Positions 45,173-55,820 of a stretch of DNA of 64,000 nucleotides are shown piece by piece. Positions within the stretch are counted from its first letter, which is position 1; each line of letters starts with the position of its first letter. The position numbers and the translations under genes were made by a program. The DNA is from Vibrio sp. RE88 (GTDB lineage Bacteria; Pseudomonadota; Gammaproteobacteria; Enterobacterales; Vibrionaceae): contig NZ_VTYQ01000002.1 in NCBI RefSeq assembly GCF_013113835.1, positions 248,001-312,000 on the forward strand. The letters run 5' to 3'. The notes under the pieces were generated by a model. That model worked only from the letters and a program-made list of their open reading frames with translations, did not search any database and had not been told where the DNA came from.

Positions 45173-46267
45173 ATGAAAAAAATCATTCCATTGCTGCTTT
45201 CAGTCGGGCTCTTGTTCGGCTGTGGTGAAGACGACGGAAAAACTTACGTAGGTGAGAATAACTTCTACACCATGGAGCCGACCAAAATTCGCCAGTTTAC
45301 CGAAGACTCGGGCTTTGTTAGCCAACAACAATTAATGCCGACGTATTTTGTCTACCGTGCTAAAGAGTGGCCTCGTGAAGATTTAAATGATGCTAGCTCT
45401 TACGATTTGCCCCGCGTGCAGTTTTTCTGGGCCAATTTAAGCAATGACCGTGGCTATGAGCCTCACCCCATGTACAACGAGTACGAAGGCCAGGTAAAAA
45501 TCTGGAGCATGAAAACCGATGGTACGGACTTACGCTTAGTGGTTGATGAGTTTCCAGTAGCCGATGCAAGTGGCTCAGGAAAAATGGTACGTTCACCGAA
45601 TAATCGCTACTTAGCATTTGGTTATGGTGGGTCGGGAAAAGCGGTGTATGACTTAAAAACCAAAGAAACCTATCACTTGGCAGACCGTGGACCGATCGGT
45701 TTTTTATGGGCCGAAGACAGTAGTTACCTTTACTACCGGACTCGAGATACAAGTGGTCAAGCGGTGTACAAGTGGGACGCAACGACTCATGAGAAAGTTA
45801 AGGTGGATACCTTCATCACAGATACTGGTGTGATGAAAAATGGTAGCTTTGTCTTAGTTTCTGATGGTGGAGTGGTCGAGTGGTCTGAAAAAGAGAATGA
45901 GCGCATTGATGGAGTGTCCTGGCATAAAGGCTATAGCGTCAAAGAGTCACGAGCTGTGGACCGTTCAGTAAGCCCTTTAGGGAAATATGCTTGGGCAAAA
46001 AATCGCTTCAACAGTTTCTACGTAAATATGAATGACATGTCTGCGAGCAAGAACGATGGTAATAAGACCAGTGGTTTTCCATACATTGTAGGGCTGGATG
46101 CTAAATACATATCGACCAGTAAAAACGCCATGGTGATGGAAGTTCGTGAATTAGCGACTAAGAAGGCGTGGTCGTGGCGACCATTAGGCCATAACCGAAC
46201 CTTGGAATCTATTAGCCTTTATAACGCGTTTGCCAATAACGGTGGTTGGTTTAAGGAGAGCAAATAA
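45173..46267 (+). CDS. Lipoprotein with beta-propeller-like repeats, candidate immunity protein
   Basis: The 364-residue protein has a short lipoprotein signal (KKIIPLLLSVGLLFGC, lipidated Cys 17). The next residues (GEDDG) include no Asp directly at +2, so outer-membrane sorting is expected. The body is beta-rich with repeated WD/TolB-like strands (RSPNNRYLAFGYGGSGKAVYDLKTKETYHL, WAEDSSYLYYRTRD, SPLGKYAWAKNRF). Its stop TAA shares one base with the start of the 1577-residue gene, and that gene's AAGGAG ribosome site lies inside this frame, so the two are coupled. A periplasmic immunity role against the downstream protein is inferred; no family is recognised. Confidence 0.65.
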   Translation: MKKIIPLLLSVGLLFGCGEDDGKTYVGENNFYTMEPTKIRQFTEDSGFVSQQQLMPTYFVYRAKEWPREDLNDASSYDLPRVQFFWANLSNDRGYEPHPMYNEYEGQVKIWSMKTDGTDLRLVVDEFPVADASGSGKMVRSPNNRYLAFGYGGSGKAVYDLKTKETYHLADRGPIGFLWAEDSSYLYYRTRDTSGQAVYKWDATTHEKVKVDTFITDTGVMKNGSFVLVSDGGVVEWSEKENERIDGVSWHKGYSVKESRAVDRSVSPLGKYAWAKNRFNSFYVNMNDMSASKNDGNKTSGFPYIVGLDAKYISTSKNAMVMEVRELATKKAWSWRPLGHNRTLESISLYNAFANNGGWFKESK

Positions 46268-49200
46268 TGTTACCTACTTTAGATCAGGAGTTTTATTTGC
46301 TTGGATCACTGTTTGACTCAAGTTACGATGAAAGTAAAGAAGCAAACGTTTTTGAGTCATGGCATCAATCCACCGATTTAACCGAAACTGCTGCCCTTAA
46401 TGAGAAAGTGCGTCCTATTCCTTTAACTCCTGTCGTGTTTGGCGCCTTATCCGCTAGCGACAAGCCACAAATTTGGGGCACGGACCGCTTAGGTAAGCTA
46501 ATGCACTTAGGTTTAGGCCAGCCGGTTAGAAATACTGAAGGCCAGCCGATTGAAGGAGAGCTTGTTGAGACAATTGAAGGTAACAGCGGCGCTCCTGAGT
46601 CGGATCAAAGTGAAAGGGTGCTGCTCCACCACAGTGGACGGGTAGAAAATATCAAGCCCGATACTGAGTATGAGCTTAGCTTTCCACCAGTCAGTTGGCT
46701 GGCACAAATGATCGGTGACCCAGAGGCTGAGAGCGGCGCGGCCGCTGCAGGTGGTTTGGCGGCTAATCTTCGTGATTTTGTTCAACAAGTGGATCAATCA
46801 CAAACTGGGGTTAATTTTAAGCTCAGCAAAATATTACCCAGTCAACTCGCCCCTGCTTATGTTGCTGAGCACGGTAAAGCCCTTACAGAGCAGCAGGAAA
46901 CTTACAATCAATGGCGTGAGCTAAAGCTTAAAACCCCCGACAAGCCTATTTTTGGTTTTATGATGCCGCAGATGCATACATGTGCTGTGATGTTTACCGA
47001 CCCTTTGTACGTTGGCGCAGAAGTGACATTGGTCAAGCCGTTGCTCAATATAAGGTCAGACAGTGTCGGTGAAGCCTCTGAAAAAGTTATTGCGACTTCA
47101 ATCGTCAGTCGCCCAGAGCAGCTATTTTCGGGGAAAAAAGAGTTTGGGCTACCAAGCGCATTTTTTCATCTTGACCCGACTAAGATAGATGATGGGTTTT
47201 ATCTGATTCGCATTAAGTTTTGGAAACGGTTATGGGAGCAGACACAAGACAACCCCGACGCTAAATTACCCGATACGGTCACCTTGGCGAATATAACTAA
47301 AACCATTGAATGCCGTGAAGGTGAAAAGGAACCACAAGATGTATACACATACGAGCTATACGAAAAGCTGACGTTTAAACCTAGCCCGGGAATAGGTAAA
47401 GTGGCTTGTGTGTGTGGCGATATGATTACTTTGGAAGAAACACTGATTCAGCAGTTTCCTACCCAATTGCCAAGCTATAAAGATTATGCCACCAATGGTT
47501 TGACGCATCAGGTGAAATCGACACCGGGTTTGGGCAGCCTGTCGCTAACTGGCACTATTCTTAAAACTTATGACTCAATTACGTCGGATTTTGTGTCGAT
47601 GGATGGCCTTAAACTCAACGGCACAGCAGGCGATATTGCCAAAACCATCGGGCTTTCCTTGTGGGAAAATACGGAACAGAAACTGATCCCAGATATCGTG
47701 ATGAGTGGGGTAGCGCTTCATGCTGCCATTGCTGCACAAAAAGACAAGCTGAGTAATGTCAACTTTGCAAAGATTTTAGTTAAACGTGATTTAAGCTTTA
47801 AACAGACGGCGGCGCTATTGTTTCGTAAAAATGTCTTCGACTACCCTTACCTAAAACGTCAGTTTGCGAGTGCAGGTAAAGTTGCTGAAGGAAAGCGTTT
47901 TCAAACCGCAGTTGGGAGATTGTCGAAGTCTTGGGTGTCTGGAACGCTCACATCAAGAGGTTTGCCGATTGTTGCAACAGGTAGTGCTGCGATCAGTTCG
48001 TGGGAAGGGTACCAGGGTTACAAGGACGCTCTGACCAAAGGTGAAGATGCATATAAAAAGCTTGAAGAAATGTCAGGCCATTACCTAAATAACCTGACTT
48101 TTATTAAGAAATCCAATGACAAAGAGTCATGGTATAGCAAAGCTCAAGATATTCAGGAGAGCCTTGGGGAAGATGCAAGAATCTATGAGGATGCACAAGG
48201 TATCGCTTTGCATCTTAATTTCCAGTTTAACTCTGCTGAACTAGAGAACGAAATACGGCCATTGTATTCAGGCTTTGACGATATTTGTGAGAAGCTAACT
48301 AAGTTACTGGAAGCGAACCCAAGCTATCAGATCTTAATTGATGGCCATGCCGGCTTGATAGGAACGGAAGGCAACAACCTCAAATTGTCTAAGCAAAGAG
48401 CCATGTTTGTGTCAGAAAAACTATTGGCGTACGCAGAAGATAAGCAGGCAATTGAACCAAGACTGATTACTCGTTACTTCGGTAAAAGCGCGTTACTAAA
48501 AGGTGACGCATCTAACTATGAGGATACGACTGACCAATCGGATAGTGCGGATATTGCAGTTGATCGAAGAGTCGAAGTGCGTTTGGTGGTACCGGATTAT
48601 AAGGTGGTTCTGCCACCGAGTCGATCTGGTAGTATGAAGCTGGAAGGTTACCATCAAATCTGGCAATCGTTCATGCTAGAGGCGGACACGCTAAAAGAAG
48701 AACTATGGATGTCCACGTTCGACGCTATTGCTGGTGCTGCACTGCTGACCCCGGCTGCGCCATATGCTGCATATTATTTCTTAGCGAAGGAAACGGGGCA
48801 ATTGATGAGCAGTGCGGCGGACTTTTACGATGATTTGTCTGGGCAAAGCACGTTTGAGGACCTTAAGCAGAGATATAAAACCAAAACTGATCTCAACACG
48901 TTGGGTGATATCAACCGAGAAGTCCTCAAGATCTATCACGAGTTAGATCATACAATTGAAAAAGACGTTGAATCCGATCAAGAGCTAGGCCAGCATCTAA
49001 AAAGCAAGATCTCCCAACAAGAACTACTCAAGCGATTCTTACTCAGGGCTTATGCACTTAACTCCTTAGTCGAGTTATTAGCCATAATTTCGTCTAAGCA
49101 AGGTTTGCTTACCAGCTATGACGAATTGGTTGAGAAATACCGAGTTGGTCAGTTTATCGAAAATTACGTGATGAGCGATGACTGGGAAGCTCCTGTCAAT

Positions 49201-51000
49201 GTAGGTAATACACTGGCTCAAAACTGGATAAACCGTTTTCACACTCAGCCTTCATATTATGGGCTAGGTAGTAACTATTACTATGGTCTTGACTGGAGCA
49301 ACAAAGTATTCGGGGCGTTCAACAGTGGTTTCCCTGTCCAAACTGCGCTGTACTTGGGTACGGTCACTAACTCTCTTGAGCAGTTTTGTAGAGATTTCGA
49401 TTTAAACAAGCAGAATCTTAAGAAAGAAGATATCGGCTTTACACGACTTCTGGTCCAAGAAAGCACCGACTCTGATGCGAACAACGGTTTAGTTTCAAGT
49501 TGGTGTACTTACAAAGATTGGCTCGAAAAAGGCGGACAAAGAAAGATAGGACCGATGACTCGTGTCAAAGTGCAGGTAATTCTCACCGCAAAGGCCACTA
49601 AGAGTAAGAAATCAGTCTTTACACAAGCCATTGACTACCGTGCAGAAGTGAAAGGTTTTGATGTCATAGGGCCTTCTTTTGACGTACTGTTCACGCGCAA
49701 AGGTGAAGAAGGCTTCATCGACCCGAACGATGAAATTGCCGAGTATTTTGAGTCTCAAGGGGATTCCGAAGGGGATTTATCATTGCTCGGTGTTGAGTTT
49801 GAACCTACCTTCTGGTTTGGTGCAAACCAAATTAACGGTGTGAAACCGCTTTGCGCTGCTACGTGGTTAGATGAAGTGTCTGCTTTCGTTAAAGGGCAAT
49901 CAGCGTTTGAATATCTGAATGAAGCCAATGAGTTTGATTCTATGCGTTATATCTTCCGCTTAGATAAGATTGATTTGCCACTGGCAACTTGGAACAAGCA
50001 AGGTAATGAAATTCATGAAAAGCGCATGCATTACGGCGTTCAAGGAAAAGACTATCTATTAAGCGAAACTGCTTCAGAGAGAAAGATACTTAATGATCGT
50101 GATTTCTTAATCGAAGAATTTGTTATGAGTGAATCCACTTCTAAGCGCGATAACACTCCTCAGGCCTTGAAAGGGGACGTGACAAGTATTCTAGGTATAG
50201 AAATCGATGGTGATCTTAGAATCTCTGAACAATGGACACCTTCCGATTCAATCAACAAATTTAACTGGGAAAAAGAGCAGTCCTTTAAGATCTATGTGGC
50301 AATGCTAGGCGATGAAACTTCACACGAAGAGTATGACACCATGGATCTCAATGCCGACCAATGCCAAATGACGCTCAAGCTAGCGGACCAAGGGCCTGTA
50401 ATTCATAATTATATGTACTACTCGGGTACAGTTGCGATCAATCAAACTACTCGCTATGAAATGGGGCGTTCTGGTTATCATGAAGCTGTTTATGATTTTG
50501 AACTTGAACACGATAGCCCGTTGGAAAGCGACTTGCGTAAATTTGCTCAGCAAGCGCTGAAGCATATAGAGGCAGAAAGTGATGGCTATGAAGGCATTCT
50601 GAAAGGGAAGAAAGAAAAGCACCTTTACTTAATGCGTTTTGACTTCAGCTATGTATCACCAACAGGTAAGAGCGTGCAAGGTCTTAGACCTTATGGTGAT
50701 ATTGTAGATGGTGAAGATTTGAAATCATTCATCCTTTCAATCGACTCATTACAGCAGACGTCGTTAAACGAAGCTTATCCATTATCAAAGGTCTCACTAA
50801 GACTTCCTCAGGCTAAACAGATTGTTAGCAATAAGCCATGGACTGATACGGTTGCCGAAGAACAGGTATCTAATTTGTCTGCTGCGCGTTATTGGAAAAA
50901 GCTGGATACCGAAGAGAAGCGAATTAAGTGGCTTGAAAAGTGGATTAAGGACAAGTCCACTTCTTTGAAGGCGCCAGAGCCAGAGTTACTCCAAATATAG
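46267..51000 (+). CDS. Giant OmpA-domain protein (1577 residues), candidate T6SS effector
   Basis: No signal peptide is seen, so an OmpA-like domain inside it is unusual. That domain is at about residues 640-777: NFQFNSAELENEIRP, LIDGHAGLIGTEGNNLKLSKQRA and DRRVEVRLV. Amphipathic or hydrophobic stretches flank it at about 558-578 and 819-842. The N-terminal 550 and C-terminal 800 residues have no family I recognise; the latter are mixed alpha/beta with long helices. It overlaps the lipoprotein stop by one base and is followed by a strong terminator. By context I propose a cell-wall-binding toxin delivered by the neighbouring T6SS, with the lipoprotein as immunity partner. A structural or housekeeping role cannot be excluded. 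Confidence 0.65.
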   Translation: MLPTLDQEFYLLGSLFDSSYDESKEANVFESWHQSTDLTETAALNEKVRPIPLTPVVFGALSASDKPQIWGTDRLGKLMHLGLGQPVRNTEGQPIEGELVETIEGNSGAPESDQSERVLLHHSGRVENIKPDTEYELSFPPVSWLAQMIGDPEAESGAAAAGGLAANLRDFVQQVDQSQTGVNFKLSKILPSQLAPAYVAEHGKALTEQQETYNQWRELKLKTPDKPIFGFMMPQMHTCAVMFTDPLYVGAEVTLVKPLLNIRSDSVGEASEKVIATSIVSRPEQLFSGKKEFGLPSAFFHLDPTKIDDGFYLIRIKFWKRLWEQTQDNPDAKLPDTVTLANITKTIECREGEKEPQDVYTYELYEKLTFKPSPGIGKVACVCGDMITLEETLIQQFPTQLPSYKDYATNGLTHQVKSTPGLGSLSLTGTILKTYDSITSDFVSMDGLKLNGTAGDIAKTIGLSLWENTEQKLIPDIVMSGVALHAAIAAQKDKLSNVNFAKILVKRDLSFKQTAALLFRKNVFDYPYLKRQFASAGKVAEGKRFQTAVGRLSKSWVSGTLTSRGLPIVATGSAAISSWEGYQGYKDALTKGEDAYKKLEEMSGHYLNNLTFIKKSNDKESWYSKAQDIQESLGEDARIYEDAQGIALHLNFQFNSAELENEIRPLYSGFDDICEKLTKLLEANPSYQILIDGHAGLIGTEGNNLKLSKQRAMFVSEKLLAYAEDKQAIEPRLITRYFGKSALLKGDASNYEDTTDQSDSADIAVDRRVEVRLVVPDYKVVLPPSRSGSMKLEGYHQIWQSFMLEADTLKEELWMSTFDAIAGAALLTPAAPYAAYYFLAKETGQLMSSAADFYDDLSGQSTFEDLKQRYKTKTDLNTLGDINREVLKIYHELDHTIEKDVESDQELGQHLKSKISQQELLKRFLLRAYALNSLVELLAIISSKQGLLTSYDELVEKYRVGQFIENYVMSDDWEAPVNVGNTLAQNWINRFHTQPSYYGLGSNYYYGLDWSNKVFGAFNSGFPVQTALYLGTVTNSLEQFCRDFDLNKQNLKKEDIGFTRLLVQESTDSDANNGLVSSWCTYKDWLEKGGQRKIGPMTRVKVQVILTAKATKSKKSVFTQAIDYRAEVKGFDVIGPSFDVLFTRKGEEGFIDPNDEIAEYFESQGDSEGDLSLLGVEFEPTFWFGANQINGVKPLCAATWLDEVSAFVKGQSAFEYLNEANEFDSMRYIFRLDKIDLPLATWNKQGNEIHEKRMHYGVQGKDYLLSETASERKILNDRDFLIEEFVMSESTSKRDNTPQALKGDVTSILGIEIDGDLRISEQWTPSDSINKFNWEKEQSFKIYVAMLGDETSHEEYDTMDLNADQCQMTLKLADQGPVIHNYMYYSGTVAINQTTRYEMGRSGYHEAVYDFELEHDSPLESDLRKFAQQALKHIEAESDGYEGILKGKKEKHLYLMRFDFSYVSPTGKSVQGLRPYGDIVDGEDLKSFILSIDSLQQTSLNEAYPLSKVSLRLPQAKQIVSNKPWTDTVAEEQVSNLSAARYWKKLDTEEKRIKWLEKWIKDKSTSLKAPEPELLQI

Positions 51001-51006
51001 CAAAAC

Positions 51007-51035
51007 AAAAAACCGCCAGAAATGGCGGTTTTTTT
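51007..51035. terminator. Bidirectional intrinsic terminator
   Basis: A perfect 12-bp stem (AAAAAACCGCCA/TGGCGGTTTTTT) capped by a GAAA tetraloop, with T-runs on both strands. It separates the convergent giant-protein gene and the sigma-54 activator gene. Confidence 0.9.
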
Positions 51036-51061
51036 ATGGCTTAAAGACTAAAAGCAGTTTG

Positions 51062-52699
51062 CTAGCCCGCTGCAGAAATATCGTACTTCTTCATTTTGTG
51101 GCTCAACGTGCTGACGGGCAGTGAGAGCTGCTCTGCGGCGCGTTTAATTTGCCAGTTTGATGCGTTCAGGCAGTCAAGGATGACGGTCTTCTCATACTCA
51201 CCTACGGCTTCTTTAAGGCCTTTAGAATAGTCTGCTTGTTCCGCTGCATCTTGCTGCACGCTCTCGACGACAGGCTGTTGGATCACTTCTAACACAGCAG
51301 GTGTCGCCTGATGGGCTTCGGCAAGTGCTGCCGCTTCTCCAAACTCTATCTGGCTTATGGTTTCGAAGTCAGAAAGCAACAAGGCTCGCTCGACGATGTT
51401 TTTTAGCTCACGAACGTTACCAGGGTATGAGTACTCCTGAAGCTGTTTTTGCACGTTTGCACTAAAACCTGGAGCCTGTGATAGGCCCAAATTAGATGCG
51501 CTTTGCTTCACGAAGTGTTCGGCTAGTGGCAAAATGTCAGCTTCGCGCTCTCTTAATGGAGGAAGCGTTATCGGGAATACATTCAGGCGATAGAACAAGT
51601 CCGCACGGAATTCACCATTCTTGATTTTATCCATCAAATGACAATGCGTAGCGGCAACAACGCGGACATCCACTTCGACTTCTCTGCTGGCACCCACCGG
51701 ACGCACTTTACGCTCTTGCAAAACACGTAATAGCTTAGCTTGAAGCAACAATGGCATGTCGCCAATCTCATCGAGGAATAAGGTTCCGCCATGAGCAGCT
51801 TCAAACAAACCTATTTTGTCTTTGTCTGCCCCAGTAAACGATCCTTTTTTATGACCAAACAGTTCAGATTCAAGTAGCTGTTCCGGTATGGCGGCACAGT
51901 TTTGGACGATTAACGGCTGATCAGCGCGGTTTGAGTTTTCGTGAATATATTTCGCGATAACCTCTTTACCTGCGCCTGTTTCACCTCGTAGTAGAACGTC
52001 TACAGGAAGTGTCAGTACCTTCTCTAAACGACGTAGCACTTCCAGCATCTGCTCACTTTCTGCAATCGGGCCTTTGTAGTGGCTCTGTTTGCGTTGTTTG
52101 AGATGTTGGTTTTCGCGTACTAGAGCAGCGTTATCGGCACTTAGGCTTTTTATCATATGGCCGTATTCTTCAAGCCAAACTGCTTGTCGAATACTGTTTG
52201 CTGCCATATTGCAAAATGCCGTTAGAGCCGACTCATTATCAATTACGCTCAAGTCGAATAGAGCTAATAGACCAATGGTTTTACCGCTGTCGTCAACGAG
52301 TGGCCAAGCAAGCAGGTTGGCGCTTTTAATGCCAAGCGCTAGCTCTGTCTCATACACAGCTTCACAATCGTAACCGTTGTACTGATACAGCTCATTAATC
52401 AAGACAACCTCGCCATTCTGTATTGCGTAGTTGAATGGGTCAGTTTGGCTGGTTTGGTCAAACGATAAAGGTTGCCATGGGTGAGAGGTGAGAGCTTGTT
52501 CGTTATGGTGAACAATGCTTGGAATCAAGGCCTGACCCGTCTGATCAAGAACGTAGATGATGCCATGTTTGGAAAACGTCATCTGACGCGCTGCTGTAAG
52601 CACCGCGTCTAAAGTCTGTGCAAGCTGAGTACGATCAGCCAGAGACTGGCTGATCGCTAAAAGCGCGTTACTCAGATCGTTCTGATTAGCTGAACGCAT
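51062..52699 (-). CDS. vasH: Sigma-54-dependent T6SS activator VasH
   Basis: The protein has 545 residues from ATG 52699, with AAGGA about ten bases upstream. Upstream ATGs at 52720 and 52753 lie deeper inside clpV. An N-terminal GAF-type domain (about 5-170) precedes the AAA+ sigma-54 activator core: Walker A GETGAGKE, the GAFTGA loop as GSFTGA, Walker B GTLFLDEIGDMP and NVRELKN. A C-terminal Fis-type helix-turn-helix ends in INRAAEQLSLPVSTLSHKMKKY-like residues. VasH drives RNA polymerase-sigma-54 at T6SS hcp promoters, and one such promoter is seen upstream of hcp here. Its start overlaps the clpV stop by 14 bp. Confidence 0.93.
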   Translation of the reverse strand: MRSANQNDLSNALLAISQSLADRTQLAQTLDAVLTAARQMTFSKHGIIYVLDQTGQALIPSIVHHNEQALTSHPWQPLSFDQTSQTDPFNYAIQNGEVVLINELYQYNGYDCEAVYETELALGIKSANLLAWPLVDDSGKTIGLLALFDLSVIDNESALTAFCNMAANSIRQAVWLEEYGHMIKSLSADNAALVRENQHLKQRKQSHYKGPIAESEQMLEVLRRLEKVLTLPVDVLLRGETGAGKEVIAKYIHENSNRADQPLIVQNCAAIPEQLLESELFGHKKGSFTGADKDKIGLFEAAHGGTLFLDEIGDMPLLLQAKLLRVLQERKVRPVGASREVEVDVRVVAATHCHLMDKIKNGEFRADLFYRLNVFPITLPPLREREADILPLAEHFVKQSASNLGLSQAPGFSANVQKQLQEYSYPGNVRELKNIVERALLLSDFETISQIEFGEAAALAEAHQATPAVLEVIQQPVVESVQQDAAEQADYSKGLKEAVGEYEKTVILDCLNASNWQIKRAAEQLSLPVSTLSHKMKKYDISAAG

Positions 52700-55358
52700 A
52701 AGATAGCGTTCCTTGCTCATCGACAGATACAGTGATCTGACTGTGCGACTCATCCTTGTCGTGCACTAACAGTTGTGTCGATAGCTGAGGGAGTAACTGA
52801 CGGTTGATTACAGCATCGATGTTACGAGCCCCTGTTTCCGCTAAACGACAGTTGCCAAGTACGAATTCGACTAAGGTATCGTCGTAGCTCAACGACAGTT
52901 TGTGATGGCTTTGAAGACGCTCAGACACTTTACCCAATTTGTGGTGGATGATGTCTGTCATCGCTTCATCAGACAGAGGAACAAACGGTAACACAGACAT
53001 ACGAGCAAGTAGTGCTGGTTTGAAGTGTTGGTTCAGTGTTGGACGAATAGCCTCTGCAATCACACCAGCATTGATGTCTTTCGACTGCTGTACCAGTGAC
53101 TCAATCTCATGAGTCGCAAGGTTACTTGTCATGATGATTAACGTGTTCTTGAAGTCGATAGAGCGGCCTTCACCGTCGTTCAGTGTGCCTTTATCAAATA
53201 CTTGATAGAACAGGTTAAGTACTTCTGGGTCCGCTTTCTCAACTTCATCCAAAAGAACAACAGAGTATGGACGTTGACGTACTGCTTCAGTCAGCATGCC
53301 GCCTTCACCGTATCCTACATAACCTGGAGGTGAACCAATCAGACGTGACACTGTGTGTTTCTCTTGGAATTCAGACATGTTGATGGTGGTCATAAAGCGC
53401 TCACCACCGAACAGTTGATCCGCAATCGCGCGTGCTGTTTCTGTTTTACCGACACCACTTGGGCCGACAAGTAGGAATACACCAGTTGGAGCATCTGGGT
53501 TGCCTAGACCAGCTTTCGCCGTTTGAATGCCTTCTGCCAGAGCGTCGATCGCATACTCTTGGCCTTTGATGTTGCTAGTTAAGCTGTCTTTTAGTTTCAG
53601 AGTTGTTTCTGCTTCGTCTTGAAGCATTTTACCCATAGGGATGCCAGTCCAGTCAGAAATTACATGACTTACTTCATCTGGGCCAACTTCGAAGTGTACA
53701 AGTGGGTTGCTGCCGCGAATGGTATCAAGTTGTTCCTGACAAGCGGCAATGGCGATGCGTACCGATTCTTCGTCCATTTCTGCATAAGGTGACGTTTCTG
53801 TTTCTTCGCCTTCTTCCTCAGCCTCTGCAACTTCAATTTCTTCCCCAGAAACAAGCTCATGAAGGCGAGTACGCAACGCGATCATCTCTTCGATTTGCTC
53901 TTTCTCATTTTTCCATTGTGCTTCTTGGACTTCTAGCTCAGCTTGTGTTTTCTCCATCGCCACTTTTAGAGCTGGGATAGACGCTAGACTGTGCTTGTCG
54001 CCAGTCTGCTGAAGCTGGTCACGCTCAAGGGCTTCCAGTTCGCGAGTTTGAGCTGCAAGCTCTTGCTGCAATGTTTCAACTGAAGCTGGTACCGCATTTA
54101 GGCTGATGTTTACACGCGCACAAGCTGTATCCAGAACATCGATGGCTTTGTCCGGTAGTTGGCGACCTGAAATGTAACGAGCAGAAAGTGCGGCTGCGGC
54201 TGTGATCGCGTCATCACGGACATAAACGTTATGAGACTTTTCATAAGCAGGGCGCAGGCCACGAATAATTAGAGCTGCTTGCTCTGGAGATGGTTCATCC
54301 AGTTTAACCAGTTGGAAGCGTCGAGCTAGGGCAGGATCTTTCTCGAAGTATTTTTTATATTCAGACCAAGTTGTCGCTGCGATTGTTTTTACTTCACCAC
54401 GGGCAAGAGCCGGTTTTAGTAGGTTTGCCGCGTCACTGCCGCCTGCTTGGTTACCACCACCAACAAGAGTATGTGCTTCATCAATGAAGAGAATGATTGG
54501 TGTTGGTGAGTTTTTCACTTCGTCTAGAACGGCATTCAGACGCTTCTCGAATTCGCCTTTTACGCTGGCACCGGCCTGAAGTAGGCCCATATCTAAACCG
54601 TAAAGCTCAACGCCCTTCAGGTTATCAGGCACTTCGCCTTGGATGATTTTAAGTGCTAGTCCTTCAACGACAGCAGTTTTACCAACACCTGGTTCACCGA
54701 CTGCGATAGGGTTGTTTTTACGACGACGAGCAAGAATATCGACGATTTGACGAATTTCCTGATCACGACAGAATACAGGGTCGATCTCACCTTTACGTGC
54801 TTTGCCAGTAAAGTCTGTTGTGAATTTACTCAGCGCAGAGCCGTCTTCACGTGCTTGTGTCTTCTCAGAGGTTGCAACCTGCGCTTCAAGAGATTGGCTG
54901 GTCAGTTCACCAAAATTGCGTTTTAGGCTGTCCGGATTGACGCTTTCAAGAATCGCGGCGTATCCGTGCTGGCCGTAACGTAGAGGGTTACTCACTAAAG
55001 TAAGCAACAGCGCGCCTGAACGGATCTGTGTTTGAGATAAGTCCAATGAAGATACTAGCCAGCTTTCTTGTAACCATTCGATCAATAAAGCAGAAAATAC
55101 AGGTTTGCCACCGTTACCTGTTGGGCTTGTATCTAAAGTAGAGCGAATAGATTGGCGTAAAATGTTTTCCGAACAGTCAAAGTGTGCAAGCACAACATCG
55201 AAATCGCTGTTTGGTCTTTCCAGCAGGCTTAAAAGGAAGTGTTCAATTTGAACTTCGTTGGCCTTTTCTGATACAGCCAAAGCTGCAGCGTCTTCTAGCG
55301 CGACTTTTGCGATAGGGTGCAGACGTTGAATTAATGAAGATAGATTAATATTTATCAT
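52686..55358 (-). CDS. clpV: T6SS sheath-recycling ATPase ClpV (TssH)
   Basis: A hexameric AAA+ unfoldase of 890 residues that disassembles contracted TssB/TssC sheaths in the cytoplasm. It has an N-terminal Clp-N domain (about 1-150), a first ATPase domain (Walker A GEPGVGKT, Walker B ILFIDEAH) and a middle coiled-coil domain (about 410-530, with an acidic insert [10 protein letters not shown]). The second ATPase domain has GPSGVGKTE and VLLDEVEKA. The ClpP-binding tripeptide loop of ClpA/X is not expected in this family. It is transcribed divergently from hcp, with vasH following in an overlapping arrangement. Confidence 0.95.
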   Translation of the reverse strand: MININLSSLIQRLHPIAKVALEDAAALAVSEKANEVQIEHFLLSLLERPNSDFDVVLAHFDCSENILRQSIRSTLDTSPTGNGGKPVFSALLIEWLQESWLVSSLDLSQTQIRSGALLLTLVSNPLRYGQHGYAAILESVNPDSLKRNFGELTSQSLEAQVATSEKTQAREDGSALSKFTTDFTGKARKGEIDPVFCRDQEIRQIVDILARRRKNNPIAVGEPGVGKTAVVEGLALKIIQGEVPDNLKGVELYGLDMGLLQAGASVKGEFEKRLNAVLDEVKNSPTPIILFIDEAHTLVGGGNQAGGSDAANLLKPALARGEVKTIAATTWSEYKKYFEKDPALARRFQLVKLDEPSPEQAALIIRGLRPAYEKSHNVYVRDDAITAAAALSARYISGRQLPDKAIDVLDTACARVNISLNAVPASVETLQQELAAQTRELEALERDQLQQTGDKHSLASIPALKVAMEKTQAELEVQEAQWKNEKEQIEEMIALRTRLHELVSGEEIEVAEAEEEGEETETSPYAEMDEESVRIAIAACQEQLDTIRGSNPLVHFEVGPDEVSHVISDWTGIPMGKMLQDEAETTLKLKDSLTSNIKGQEYAIDALAEGIQTAKAGLGNPDAPTGVFLLVGPSGVGKTETARAIADQLFGGERFMTTINMSEFQEKHTVSRLIGSPPGYVGYGEGGMLTEAVRQRPYSVVLLDEVEKADPEVLNLFYQVFDKGTLNDGEGRSIDFKNTLIIMTSNLATHEIESLVQQSKDINAGVIAEAIRPTLNQHFKPALLARMSVLPFVPLSDEAMTDIIHHKLGKVSERLQSHHKLSLSYDDTLVEFVLGNCRLAETGARNIDAVINRQLLPQLSTQLLVHDKDESHSQITVSVDEQGTLSYAFS

Positions 55359-55820
55359 TGTCTTTATCGAGCTTATGGTTTGTTTAAAATTGGCTCGAAT
55401 TATACTAAATAATAAAACTCATTTTTTTTCCCCAGCTATTTTAACAGGCATTTTATGGTTGTTTGTTATCCGATATTGAATAGATTAAAACCCTATTGTT
55501 TATATGTGGCGGTCAGTATGATTATTGTTTTAGTTATTATGTCTTAAATGCCCGTTAATAACGCTTTTTTCAGTCTGTTGTCATCCGTTGTTTTATCAAG
55601 ATTTATAAGTAACAATTAATTGTTTTCGATCGACAATAACTTGTTTAATTTTACAATTTATTGAATTGATAAATTGCGCTAATTATAACATTAAAATCAT
55701 AACTCATTGATTTTTAGTGATTTAAAAGTTGGCACGGTGTTTGTATTAAGCTGATCGGGTCGCGGTAATAAGCGATTTGGTGAATTTAAATAAATAGAAA
55801 TTTTTTAGAAGGAATATAAG
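55359..55820. other. Divergent clpV-hcp regulatory region (462 bp)
   Basis: A very AT-rich stretch with no gene. It contains a sigma-54 promoter for hcp at 55730-55745. No comparable sigma-54 element was found facing clpV. The long AT tracts would suit H-NS-type silencing, which is inference. Confidence 0.6.
55730..55745 (+). promoter_or_regulatory. Sigma-54 promoter of hcp
   Basis: TGGCACGGTGTTTGTA matches the -24/-12 consensus TGGCACGNNNNTTGCA at all fixed bases except T for C in the -12 element. The spacing between GG and GT is correct. It gives an hcp leader of about 65 nt. Confidence 0.8.

Noticed and set aside
48937..48951. HELDH (an HExxH zinc-protease pattern) in the giant protein, residues 891-895
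   Set aside because: The charged Asp inside the motif and the highly charged helical surroundings do not fit a metalloprotease active site; probably chance.
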